Source: Arenicola marina (Eukaryota; Annelida; Polychaeta; Arenicolidae). From it: a stretch of 64,000 nt of DNA. Both the position numbers and the translations under genes were made by a program. The stretch covers positions 28,085,639-28,149,638 of the forward strand of contig OZ025263.1 of the NCBI GenBank assembly GCA_964019135.1, read 5' to 3'. Positions 11,228 to 20,317 of this stretch are shown here, in pieces (the first letter of the stretch is position 1; each line of letters begins with the position of its first letter). The notes beneath the pieces are model-generated. The model saw only the letters and a list, made by a program, of their open reading frames with translations, was not told the DNA's origin and did no database searches.

Positions 11228-14200
11228 TCAAACAAATATTTCCACAACGTGTGTGAACACATCCGAAGTATTCGGAGCAACACTGGCCGCGTGGGAGACA
11301 AAATTCCCTGAAGTAAACCAGGCAGGAGGACGGCGTTCGCGTCCTGACCGACGTGGCAACGTTTCGTCCTGCACCCTATCAGGCGGCACTGGTTCCTGGG
11401 AGTCTCCAGCAGCAAAAAATGTCGGTGTACGACATTCGCGCACAGACTGACGAGGCATCACTTCGCCGCGCGCAATATCCGGTGGCACAGGTTCCTCGAC
11501 GTCATGATGACGTTCTACCGCCGGTTCGGGAGGCTGGTCACTATGGAAGGAACCAGAAGCCTCCAAACTGGGGTTCTCATCGGGTATGGCGCCCGTGTGG
11601 TTGAGACGTGCATTATTTCGAGACACGTTAGGATGAGACACATATTGAAGACAAACATCACTATCATCCCCGGAGGAGTGTGTGTCGGCCGTAATTGCAT
11701 CTTTCTGACGCGGCCGCAACCTACGACGCGGGATAACAGGGTCGAGCGCGTCAGATGGTGGCCCAAAGTCCAGCAACCCAACCGGAAGTAGGAGATTCCT
11801 ATGCACTACCCTGGCTTTTCCTGTCCTATCTTCCTTCATCACTTTGTACACCGGAATGGTGTCATTGGGCTGGCTGATAACTTTGTAGACCTCATCAGAC
11901 CAGCGATTCGCCAGTTTATGAGGGCCTTCAAAACCAGTCTGCTTGACAAGCACTCTGTCTCCTGTTTTTACTGATGCGTTTGTCAGTACGTGACTATCGT
12001 CATACCCATGTTTTTGTCGACTTTGTCGCGCCTCAATTTGAGTCGCCGCAACTCGGTATGCGTAGTTCAGTCTGTCTTTCAGTCGCTTGACATATGTAAG
12101 GTAAGTTTCCGTACGTTCATTTACGTCCTCCGTGACACCGAGCGTCATGTCAACGGCAAGACGGGGTTGTCTCCCGAACATAAGAAAGAATGGGGAGAAC
12201 CCTGTAGTGTCATTCTTCGTACAATTGTATGAATGTGCAAGTGGCGCGACATAGTCCTTCCAGTTGGCTTTCTTATCGCTTGATAAGGTACCCAACATGC
12301 CAAGCAATGTTGAATTAAACCTCTCGACTTGCCCATTCCCCATAGGGTGATAGGGAGTCGTTCTTGATTTGTGGATTTTACAAAGTTGGCACAATTCTGT
12401 GATAATGCGAGATTCAAAGTTGCGCCCCTGATCACTGTGGAGCCGTTCAGGAAAGCCGAAATTAGTGATAAACGTCTTGAAGAGAGCGTTTGCGGTAGTT
12501 TGAGCGGTCTGGTTTTTAGTAGGAATCGCGGTAGCGTAGCGAGTGAAATGATCGGTAATAACGAGAATGTCCTTAACCTTCCCTCTAGATTCTTCCAGGG
12601 ACAGATAATCCATACAGACCAACTCTAGTGGGCGTGTTGTTTTTACATTGACCAACGGAACAGTCTGGATCTTCGATTTCCGTTTGATGCAAGTCGTGCA
12701 GGTTTTTACATAATTGTCAGCATCGCGGGTCATGCCAGGCCAGTAAAATCTAGCCTGAAGCAGGTCGACAGTCCTGTCTCGGCCTAAATGGCCGACCTCG
12801 TCGTGCACACCTCTGAAAGCTAACTGGTGGAATCGTCTTGGCAGTATTAGTTGGAGAACTTCCTCTTCGTTAACTAAGCGTCGCTTAAACAATATACCGT
12901 GGCGAAAGACCAACGATTTCACGTAGCGTAATAGCGTCTTAACCGCGGGATCGTCCGACTCAACAGATTCTCCTGTAAGATAATGAATGACATCCGAAAT
13001 AACTGGATCTTCGGCCTGCCATTTGACCCATTCTTCTGCCGCTATGGATGGCAGAGCGGTTTCTCCCAACTGATCTATCACTGTGGGATTCGTGAGCATA
13101 GTCTCCACGCCTGGAACGTGCTGGGTGTGACATATTGCGGTTGTTACGTCTGAGTTAAGGGTACATGGTATTCTGGACAATGCATCGGCATCAACATTAG
13201 TCTTTCCAGAACGATACTTCACGTCAAAGTCAAAGTTGGTGAGTTCCGCGAGCCAGCGATGACCTGTGGCATCAAGCCGGGCGGTGGTCAAGACATATGT
13301 CAGTGGGTTGTTGTCTGTAAACGCAGTAAAATGGCTGCCGTGAAGATAATCCCTAAATTTATCACATACAGACCATTTCAACGCAAGAAACTCCAGTTTG
13401 TGGGCTGGATAATTACGCTCAGAGGGTGAGAGACCCCTACTGGCGTAAGCAATGACTCTGTCGACGCCATTTTGTTCCTGATACAAAATGGCTCCCAACC
13501 CTTGAAGGCTGGCATCAGTATGCAATTTGAATGGTAGTTTAAAATTAGCAAAAGCTAAAATGGGTGTACTAGTGAGACGGTCAATTAAATCACGGAACGC
13601 ATCATCTTGGGCGGTTTTCCAGTCAAAGCGAACTAAACGGCAAGCCTTCTTCACCGCAGTTTTCGCATCAGTCTGTCCCTTCAATAAGTCATATAATGGC
13701 CGTGAGATTTTGGCATAGTCCTTTACAAATCGACGGTAAAACCCGGTGAAGCCAAGGAACTTTCGGAGCTCCTGGACGTTCTGAGGTTTGGGCCAGTCTT
13801 TTACTGCGGAAGCTTTGTCACTGTCAGTTTGTACGCCTTCTGCGGATATCACGTGACCTAGGTATTTCACCTTTGGTTGAAGAAACGTGCATTTTGAGGG
13901 CTTCAGTTTGAGACCATATTGTCTGAGTCGTTCGAAAACTCTCTCAAGACGCTCAAGATGTTCCTCTATGGTGGAGGAGAAGACGATAATGTCGTCTAGA
14001 TACAAAAGACATTCCTTCAAGTGAATATCCCCCATACACCTCTCCATTAGCCGCTGAAAAGTGGCCGGAGCGTTCGTTAGCCCATATGGGACCCTATTAA
14101 ACTCCCAGAAGCCAAGAGGTCCTGCCGTAAAGGCGGTCTTCTCTTTGTCACTCTCCTTAACATGTACTTGCCAATAACCAGACTTGAGGTCGAGACATGT

Positions 14201-15451
14201 AAAATAGCGAGCACCAGAGAGGGCGTCGAGTGTGTCATCAATACGTGGTAGTGAGTGAGCGTCTTTGATAGTCCGAGCGTTCAGTTTGCGGTAATCTATA
14301 CAAAATCTCAGACTCTCATCCTTCTTTCGAACTAAAACGACAGGTGAAGCAAATGGACTACTGCTGGGTCGAATAACGCCGCAGTCAAGCATGTCCTGAA
14401 GGTGTTGTTTCACCTCCTCATACATGGGCGGGGGTATCCTGCGATACTTCTCCTTAAAGGGAGTTTCGTCAGTCAGTCTGATTGGATGTTCTACCGTAGA
14501 CACACCACCTAAGTCAGTGTCAGTCAGGGCAAATATGTCCTTACTTTTCGTAAGTAGGTCCGATAGTTTCTGTCTATGTTCCTGATCTATCGTGTCCAAG
14601 TTAAATCTGGACAGGAAAGAGGCGGGCTCGGGCGCATCCTGATTCATATCAGTTGTCGTCGTCTGCATCTGTGCTGACACGGACTTACACTGCTGACTTA
14701 CCATGCCAACAGGCGATAATTGACACAATTGAGATTTAGCAGGAATCGTAATGTCGTGCCCCGTCAGGTTATGCACTCGGATGGAAACACGTGTAGACGC
14801 TTTCGAGTAAGACTCAACGTGTTGAATAGATGGAACCAAGACGACACCATTGGGAAGAGACTGGTAATCCCCTTGTTCACTTAACGCGAGAACCTTTCCG
14901 ATTCCTCCAGCGCGAACAATGCCATGGATAGTCACTTGGCAATTACCCGGGACAAGTACTTGCCTACAGCACTTAACTTCCCCAACAGTGGACTCAGGAG
15001 TATCCAGGCATTTTCGATTCTGCAATGCACGAGTCGCCACTTTCCATGAACGACTGGTTGAATCTTCAATGTCTGCTAAATGAAGGTCCGATTCAGATAC
15101 ACATTGCAAGACGTTTGTTCCGATAATGACCGGTACAGAACGATTGTACATGGTGTCTCCGACAACCAGTACAGGCGTGGGAATAGTCACCGATTGGTCA
15201 ATCACCGTAAATTGCAAATCCAATTCTACCACACCTTGAAAGCCAAGCTGATGACCACCAGCACTTTCCACATTTAACAAGGACGAAATAGATTCAATTT
15301 CTATGTCAGGAAAGTGGTCTTTAAGAAACCCTGTGGCCACAGTGGTTATCTGTGATCCTGTGTCAATCAACCCAGTGCACTCCTTGCCAGCCACTCTCAT
15401 TGGGACCTCGTTAGCCATACCAACTAGGTTAGCTTTGGATTTGAACTTCAA
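11228..15451 (-). CDS. pol: Gypsy pol polyprotein (PR-RT-RH-IN), 1407 aa
   Basis: One long frame. Aspartic protease comes first (LIDTGSQ, DTG at residues 30-32). Reverse transcriptase follows with YLDD near residue 480. RNase H has a TDAS motif near 644. Integrase has an HHCC zinc finger near 880-920 and a DDE core (MDYLSLEE, HSDQG, GQVERF, about 950-1045). The C-terminal tail has repeated RRSxRERRxPxW words. This order is typical of Gypsy/Metaviridae. It starts four bases before the end of gag, an arrangement compatible with re-initiation or frameshift-type expression known in the family. The frame is open throughout. Confidence 0.93.
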   Translation of the reverse strand: MKFKSKANLVGMANEVPMRVAGKECTGLIDTGSQITTVATGFLKDHFPDIEIESISSLLNVESAGGHQLGFQGVVELDLQFTVIDQSVTIPTPVLVVGDTMYNRSVPVIIGTNVLQCVSESDLHLADIEDSTSRSWKVATRALQNRKCLDTPESTVGEVKCCRQVLVPGNCQVTIHGIVRAGGIGKVLALSEQGDYQSLPNGVVLVPSIQHVESYSKASTRVSIRVHNLTGHDITIPAKSQLCQLSPVGMVSQQCKSVSAQMQTTTTDMNQDAPEPASFLSRFNLDTIDQEHRQKLSDLLTKSKDIFALTDTDLGGVSTVEHPIRLTDETPFKEKYRRIPPPMYEEVKQHLQDMLDCGVIRPSSSPFASPVVLVRKKDESLRFCIDYRKLNARTIKDAHSLPRIDDTLDALSGARYFTCLDLKSGYWQVHVKESDKEKTAFTAGPLGFWEFNRVPYGLTNAPATFQRLMERCMGDIHLKECLLYLDDIIVFSSTIEEHLERLERVFERLRQYGLKLKPSKCTFLQPKVKYLGHVISAEGVQTDSDKASAVKDWPKPQNVQELRKFLGFTGFYRRFVKDYAKISRPLYDLLKGQTDAKTAVKKACRLVRFDWKTAQDDAFRDLIDRLTSTPILAFANFKLPFKLHTDASLQGLGAILYQEQNGVDRVIAYASRGLSPSERNYPAHKLEFLALKWSVCDKFRDYLHGSHFTAFTDNNPLTYVLTTARLDATGHRWLAELTNFDFDVKYRSGKTNVDADALSRIPCTLNSDVTTAICHTQHVPGVETMLTNPTVIDQLGETALPSIAAEEWVKWQAEDPVISDVIHYLTGESVESDDPAVKTLLRYVKSLVFRHGILFKRRLVNEEEVLQLILPRRFHQLAFRGVHDEVGHLGRDRTVDLLQARFYWPGMTRDADNYVKTCTTCIKRKSKIQTVPLVNVKTTRPLELVCMDYLSLEESRGKVKDILVITDHFTRYATAIPTKNQTAQTTANALFKTFITNFGFPERLHSDQGRNFESRIITELCQLCKIHKSRTTPYHPMGNGQVERFNSTLLGMLGTLSSDKKANWKDYVAPLAHSYNCTKNDTTGFSPFFLMFGRQPRLAVDMTLGVTEDVNERTETYLTYVKRLKDRLNYAYRVAATQIEARQSRQKHGYDDSHVLTNASVKTGDRVLVKQTGFEGPHKLANRWSDEVYKVISQPNDTIPVYKVMKEDRTGKARVVHRNLLLPVGLLDFGPPSDALDPVIPRRRLRPRQKDAITADTHSSGDDSDVCLQYVSHPNVSRNNARLNHTGAIPDENPSLEASGSFHSDQPPEPAVERHHDVEEPVPPDIARGEVMPRQSVRECRTPTFFAAGDSQEPVPPDRVQDETLPRRSGRERRPPAWFTSGNFVSHAASVAPNTSDVFTHVVEIFV

Positions 15452-16533
15452 AACCGTGGGGCTGCTTCCTGAACACCCTCGACCTCGCCCCTGTGGGAGG
15501 GTGCATTCTCGTTTAAATGCCTGCCATCTACGTGAAACCGGGCCCTACATTTATCCTCTGGGTGACCAAAACGAGCACATCGTTTACACCGTACTGAAGG
15601 AGGCTTTCTTCTCGGGCTGGAGCATTTGGGAGTTGCAGAACACTGTTTTCCCACTTCCAAAGACTGTAGTCTTTGACCCATGTCATCAACCTTTTGCATA
15701 AGCAATTCCATTTTGCGCAAAAGTTCATCAGTTGACACGCTCTGCTGGTTAACACGCGCTTTAGACTGTGTAGACGTTTGGAATTCATGCTCTACTTGTC
15801 TAACTTGTTTAAACAGATTGTCATACTTGGGTTTCCCATCAAAATAATGTCTAGTGGCTTCTTTAACATGCTGGTCTTTTAACCCCATCCAGAATTTAGT
15901 TCTCAACATGGGTTCACTTCCATCATCTGACAAGTCTCCCTGGTCTCTGATTTGAGCAAGTAACTCTTCGAGTCTACATCCCCAGGCGGAGACACTCTCA
16001 CCTGGCCGCTGTTTTGAAGCATAGAATTCTTCAAATAATTGTTCTGTTGTTAGAACAACGCCAAATACAGAGTCAAACTTGGCAAAGATAGCTTTGGTTG
16101 TAACTGACTCGCCCAAGTACCGGAGTATTTTGGCTGCAGTGCCCCGCAACGATCGACGTATGGCCTGCAATACCATGGTTTGGGGATGATTCTCAACAAG
16201 GAGACAACGAACCTCATATTTCCATTCGAAGTACGACAACTCCCCCTTCCCTCCATCCCCAGAGAATATTGGTAAACGAATATCCCGGACGGGGGGTAAG
16301 ACCGGAGTGGACACAAGAGATGCTGGTCCTAAATGAGGTTGATGATTTCCCTCATTAACATCAGCGTCACTATCGAGACTAGCATTATGATCAATCTCCA
16401 CACCCCTATCGAAGTCTGTGGAGGGTAGAAACTCTCTAAGTAACGAAAGTCTTTCCTCTTGTGGCATTGTGGCTAAGTGTTCCTTCAAGTCAAACTCCTG
16501 TGAGTCTGGCAATTCAGACCCATCTCGCGACAT
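15448..16533 (-). CDS. gag: Gypsy gag protein, 361 aa
   Basis: Retrotransposon capsid-type protein. The middle part has the WKYEVRCLL...FYASKQRPGESV pattern of Gypsy gag. Near the C-terminus is a CCHC zinc knuckle (CxxCxxxxHxxxxC, residues 316-329). It is open from start to stop and lies directly upstream of pol on the same strand. Confidence 0.88.
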   Translation of the reverse strand: MSRDGSELPDSQEFDLKEHLATMPQEERLSLLREFLPSTDFDRGVEIDHNASLDSDADVNEGNHQPHLGPASLVSTPVLPPVRDIRLPIFSGDGGKGELSYFEWKYEVRCLLVENHPQTMVLQAIRRSLRGTAAKILRYLGESVTTKAIFAKFDSVFGVVLTTEQLFEEFYASKQRPGESVSAWGCRLEELLAQIRDQGDLSDDGSEPMLRTKFWMGLKDQHVKEATRHYFDGKPKYDNLFKQVRQVEHEFQTSTQSKARVNQQSVSTDELLRKMELLMQKVDDMGQRLQSLEVGKQCSATPKCSSPRRKPPSVRCKRCARFGHPEDKCRARFHVDGRHLNENAPSHRGEVEGVQEAAPRF

Positions 16534-18309
16534 TTTGAAACACAGGGGTTATACACAAGTAACCCAAGCACAGAAGCAAAACTACTTCACAATCGCATAC
16601 AAATTTGGCAATATTGAAGATACAATTCAAAGACAGCGCAACTAATGGTGACGTCAGTCATACAACATCAACAATCAGCCATCTACAAGAAAATGTCAAT
16701 CATACGCACGTTAAACACCAAACTCGTTTGACCGAACGATTAAAGTCTCCGAGCAATCTGAAAAGGGTAATACGAGTTAATGCAAAAAAAAAACACAACA
16801 GATAATAATATCGGGTCAATTCTCGCAAGACTGCTAAAGTCAGTGTCAAATGGAAGTATGTAAATGCATTAATGATAAAATGAATGATAAAGGTGAGTGA
16901 TATAGGTGAATGATAACGGTGAGTGATGTATGATGGGAAGGTAATGATATAAAGTAAACCTGCTATCCACCTAACTTAAGTAATATAGCTTAAGTAGCTT
17001 ACTCGGACATGCAAGTATTAACCTTACAATGTTTTAAGTAAGAAAAAAAAGTAATCATGCATGTAGTAAATAAAGTACTATCTATCTATCTACTAGCTAT
17101 CCAATACCTAATATTAACCACGACGATTACCAAACAAATTTGAGGCTTGTCCTATTCACAACAAAGCCAAAACTACAAACGAGTAAAATCAAACTATAAA
17201 CTAAAATAAGTCTGTAAACTAATTTCATTAACCCCAAACGATTTAACTATCAACTAGATAATTGTACTATTATATGCAAATAGATTAGAAGCTGATGACA
17301 CACAAATGCAAAATGATTGTCTAAAGACTATACTATGCTCAATGTTAAGGTCAATATCATTCAAGGTCGCATACAATCAAGAAACACTGTTTAAATATAT
17401 CTATATATCTGAGATGAGTAACCTGTTGAATTTCATCAACTAAATGAATCGAAATATTTACAATGAGAAACAGCTGAGAAAATTCCTTCAGTGTAAGCCG
17501 GCTTTAGAAGGACTTCCCTGAGCAACCGCTCATTGTTAATAAAGTGATACGAAGTTAAACCAATAGGTGACTATTTACGCATGCGCACTTAATGCTTTAC
17601 TAAGTCAGTTACAGAATGCTAACGAAGACCTGCTTAATTCTCTCTGAAGTAGCTAGCATTAAGAGAGGATTTCACAAGCCCACATCAACATCACATAACA
17701 TAACGGAGGTACCTTAATTAAATAAATAAAAAAAAACAAGCAAAAAAAAAAGAAGAATCGGCCGTATAGAAAAGAAGAAATAAAGGAATGTCAACTGATC
17801 ACCAAAGGAAGTAAATCAGTAAAGTTAAAGGGATACATGTATATCAAGTAAGGCCTATAAGGGATCAAGCTTAACGTACGTAATTAATGTCTCACCACGT
17901 GTATCTTGCGAGGTTCCTGTTCGGTGAGAACAGCGACGACGAGGTGATAACTTGCGGTTGTACGGTGAAGCTGTTGACTGCTGTCAAAAGTGTAGCTCTG
18001 CTTAACGATGGCTGGACGTACGAAGCGATGACGCGCGAAGAAGCTCAAACTGACCGTTGAACAGCCCCTTGGGTATACACCTAGGGCTGCATGGCAGTGA
18101 GCATAAGCTGAGTTGTCGGTCGACGGTTCACTGACTGTTGGTCAGTGAGGTGGAGCGTGGCAGCCAGGTCTTGGTCGGATGACCGGCCGGTGGGTTCTCC
18201 ACGGATGAATGGCTGCCCTCAGTACAGCCACAGGGACGTTCTGGTCGACCGGGTGAAAGCTGTTGGGTGGGGTGAAATGTCTCTCTCACAACCCTGTTCA
18301 TGACGCCAT
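16534..18309 (-). other. Gypsy 5' leader, ~1.8 kb, no gene recognised
   Basis: Non-coding by inspection: AT-rich with short A-runs, and no frame with a recognisable domain. It is long for a Gypsy leader. The LTR-proximal 430 bp is less AT-rich than the rest. Confidence 0.6.
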
Positions 18310-18874
18310 TGTGACAGATTGTGCTCGTGGGGTGAGAGAGACAAACACACACACTTGTTTGTTGCTGGGGAGGTCTTTATTAGCTGTAATGTCGAAGACC
18401 AGACATTAGTGCCGACGTGTTGCCGGCGCAATCCCAACACATAATCTGCCTAATTAAATAGATAATAATGCAATAATCCTCAAGTTATAAATACATTACG
18501 ATATGAAATATACCATATCTATGGACATTAAATAAGTACCATACATATACTGCTAGTGAGAATAACAAATACACAGGTTTATAATAGTTACCTGTAATGT
18601 CGAAGACCAGACATTAGTGCCGACGTGTTGCCGGCGCAATCCCAACACATAATCTGCGCGGGATTGCTGGTCTCGCAAACAGACTAGCGGAAATTGACCA
18701 ATGAAATGCGAGATGAAACAATGGACCAATGAATGGAGAGGAATGATAAACAATATTGAGTGCCCCCTAGCGAATGTATGGGTGGTAGCAATGAAAATGA
18801 AGAATGTGAATATGACTAAAATACGGAATAAGAATGTGTTTGTAATTGGAGAATGACGAGTGAAAACTGCTACA
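18310..18874 (-). repeat. Gypsy 5' LTR
   Basis: Same 565-bp sequence as 10380-10944 with the same internal 66-bp direct repeat. It marks the right boundary of the element. Confidence 0.9.
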
Positions 18875-18959
18875 TATCCTCCATTGATTATTGTACAATA
18901 TGATATATGTATATATTACCATAATAACCTCCCAGCTTAAGCGCATCATACGTAATATG

Positions 18960-19530
18960 CACTTACAGTTCTAGCCATTATTGATATATCTCTAAGACTC
19001 TATGGGCTTCACGGCCGCCATTTTGTTTTTCACAGTTTTAATAATAAAATGCCAAAATACATTTTGGCAAACAATTAGCTCAAAATTAGCACACATTAAT
19101 AGTCCATTATCATGCCGAAATTCTTTTTTTTAATTGCACAGACGCCATGTTGCTTTGATATACACATTTAATATACAGTTTGGCAAACAATTTATTTGAA
19201 ATCAGCATACCCTAATAGTCCATTTTCATGCCGAAAACTAACGTTTCACTTCAAATTGTGGTCATCACAACAGATGTTCAGCATCTCGGTAGAATTTTTT
19301 TTATTTCACCGCCGCCATTTTGCTTTTGAATTTTCAGTAATAACAATTCAAATACAGTTCGGCAAACTATTTATTCAAAATTATCAAACATTAATAGTCC
19401 ATTTCCATGCCCCAAACTGTTACGTTTCACTACAAATTGTACTCATCACAATTGATGTTCAACATCTCAGTAAAAAAAAACATTTATTTCACGGCCCTTA
19501 TGACGACAAATTCAACATTACTCAATAAGC
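18960..19530 (-). repeat. ~180-bp AT-rich subterminal repeats, right side (inverted)
   Basis: Units recur at about 178-bp spacing, marked by TAATAGTCCATTTTCATGCC at 19213 and again near 19391. In reverse complement they match the arrays at 5440-5920 and 8677-9157, with GGCGGCCGTG, TTTGCCAAACTGTAT and GTTGTGATGACTACAATTT-like words in the same order. Confidence 0.6.
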
Positions 19531-19654
19531 TAGCCGAATTTGTATACAGGGCGTTTGAACTATTAAAAGATAAAACTGAATAAGACATTGTGTGCCATGT
19601 ATACTATCTGTCAACATGATGTTGAACTGAAATCAACTCTTCATTCAGACTACA

Positions 19655-19945
19655 CCGGTATGTCACTCAGTGAAACGCAAACAAATGGTTGGTTTTTTTA
19701 TATTCAGGACCCGTTAACCAATTCTGGTCATATCGTGTCAATGGGAGATAGGAGGGAAGAGATGAGCCATGTAAACGGGGTAACCCTTCTACTCTGTGCG
19801 AAGAAAGACATGGTATCTGTATCCTGCGACCGCACAGACATGGCCATAGCGGGGTTCGAACTACTGATCCACGTGCCGTTAGGCTCTCAGGTGGCCAGAG
19901 CGAGCGCTCGAACCCATGCACTGAAATATCAGGCGGCTTCCACAC
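19655..19945 (-). mobile_element. tRNA-derived SINE, copy 1 (reverse)
   Basis: Reverse complement contains a box-B-like GTTCGAACCCC, then TGTGCGGTCGCAGGATA and CGATATGACCAGAATTGGTTAA. It is the same family as the clearer copies at 25757 and 40717. It is diverged, especially in the box A region. Confidence 0.7.
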
Positions 19946-19947
19946 AA

Positions 19948-20317
19948 ACGGTATTCACTTCCTGGTCAACATTGATACTTCCACAAACCGATCCAGTTGG
20001 CTGCGTCCACTGATAAAACTTTGACTAGAGCTCTGACAATATCACGTGTCGGTCTCGATCGGCTCGGGCCGCAATACTTGCTGAGATTTCTCACATCAAC
20101 GAGACGCAGTAACTTGGTCTCTATGCCTTATACGCTCCCAGCGGCAAACCAGTGTAACTCTGGCATCACCACCTCCTTTCACTGTCCCGGGAATTAAGTG
20201 CATCAGACCAGTTTAGCTCTCATGTACATAGCATTGACCTACAACACCAGCGTTTCGTCAATCACCAAACCGAGGACACTGGATCGCACACCACGTGATC
20301 TTACCAGGATACGAGTC
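19948..20317 (+). promoter_or_regulatory. Conserved 5' block of receptor gene 1
   Basis: Upstream block shared by all six receptor copies. Landmarks are GGTATTCACTTCCTGG, CCGATCCAGTTGGCTGCGTC, a GCTGAGATYTCTC word, AACTCTGGCATCACCACCTC, CTTTCACTGTCCCGGGAATT and a CTCATGTACATAGCATTG word. It ends at the ATG of the signal exon. No clear TATA box. I infer core promoter plus 5' UTR. Confidence 0.55.

Larger units (their letters stand above)
10380..18874 (-). mobile_element. Gypsy-family (Metaviridae) LTR retrotransposon, looks whole and young
   Basis: Minus-strand element with 565-bp LTRs at both ends (10380-10944 and 18310-18874) that look identical. LTR ends are TG...CA. A purine tract (CAGGGGGCAA) precedes the 3' LTR, and the sequence after the 5' LTR begins ATGGCGTCATGAACAGG, a likely primer-binding region. 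There are separate gag (15448-16533) and pol (11228-15451) frames overlapping by four bases. The leader between 5' LTR and gag is unusually long (~1.8 kb). No envelope gene is seen. Identical LTRs mean recent insertion. A clean target-site duplication was not found: left flank ends ATAT and right flank starts TATC. Confidence 0.93.

Noticed and set aside
11009-11604. Plus-strand small frames across the Gypsy element
   Set aside because: Shadows of the minus-strand pol frame.
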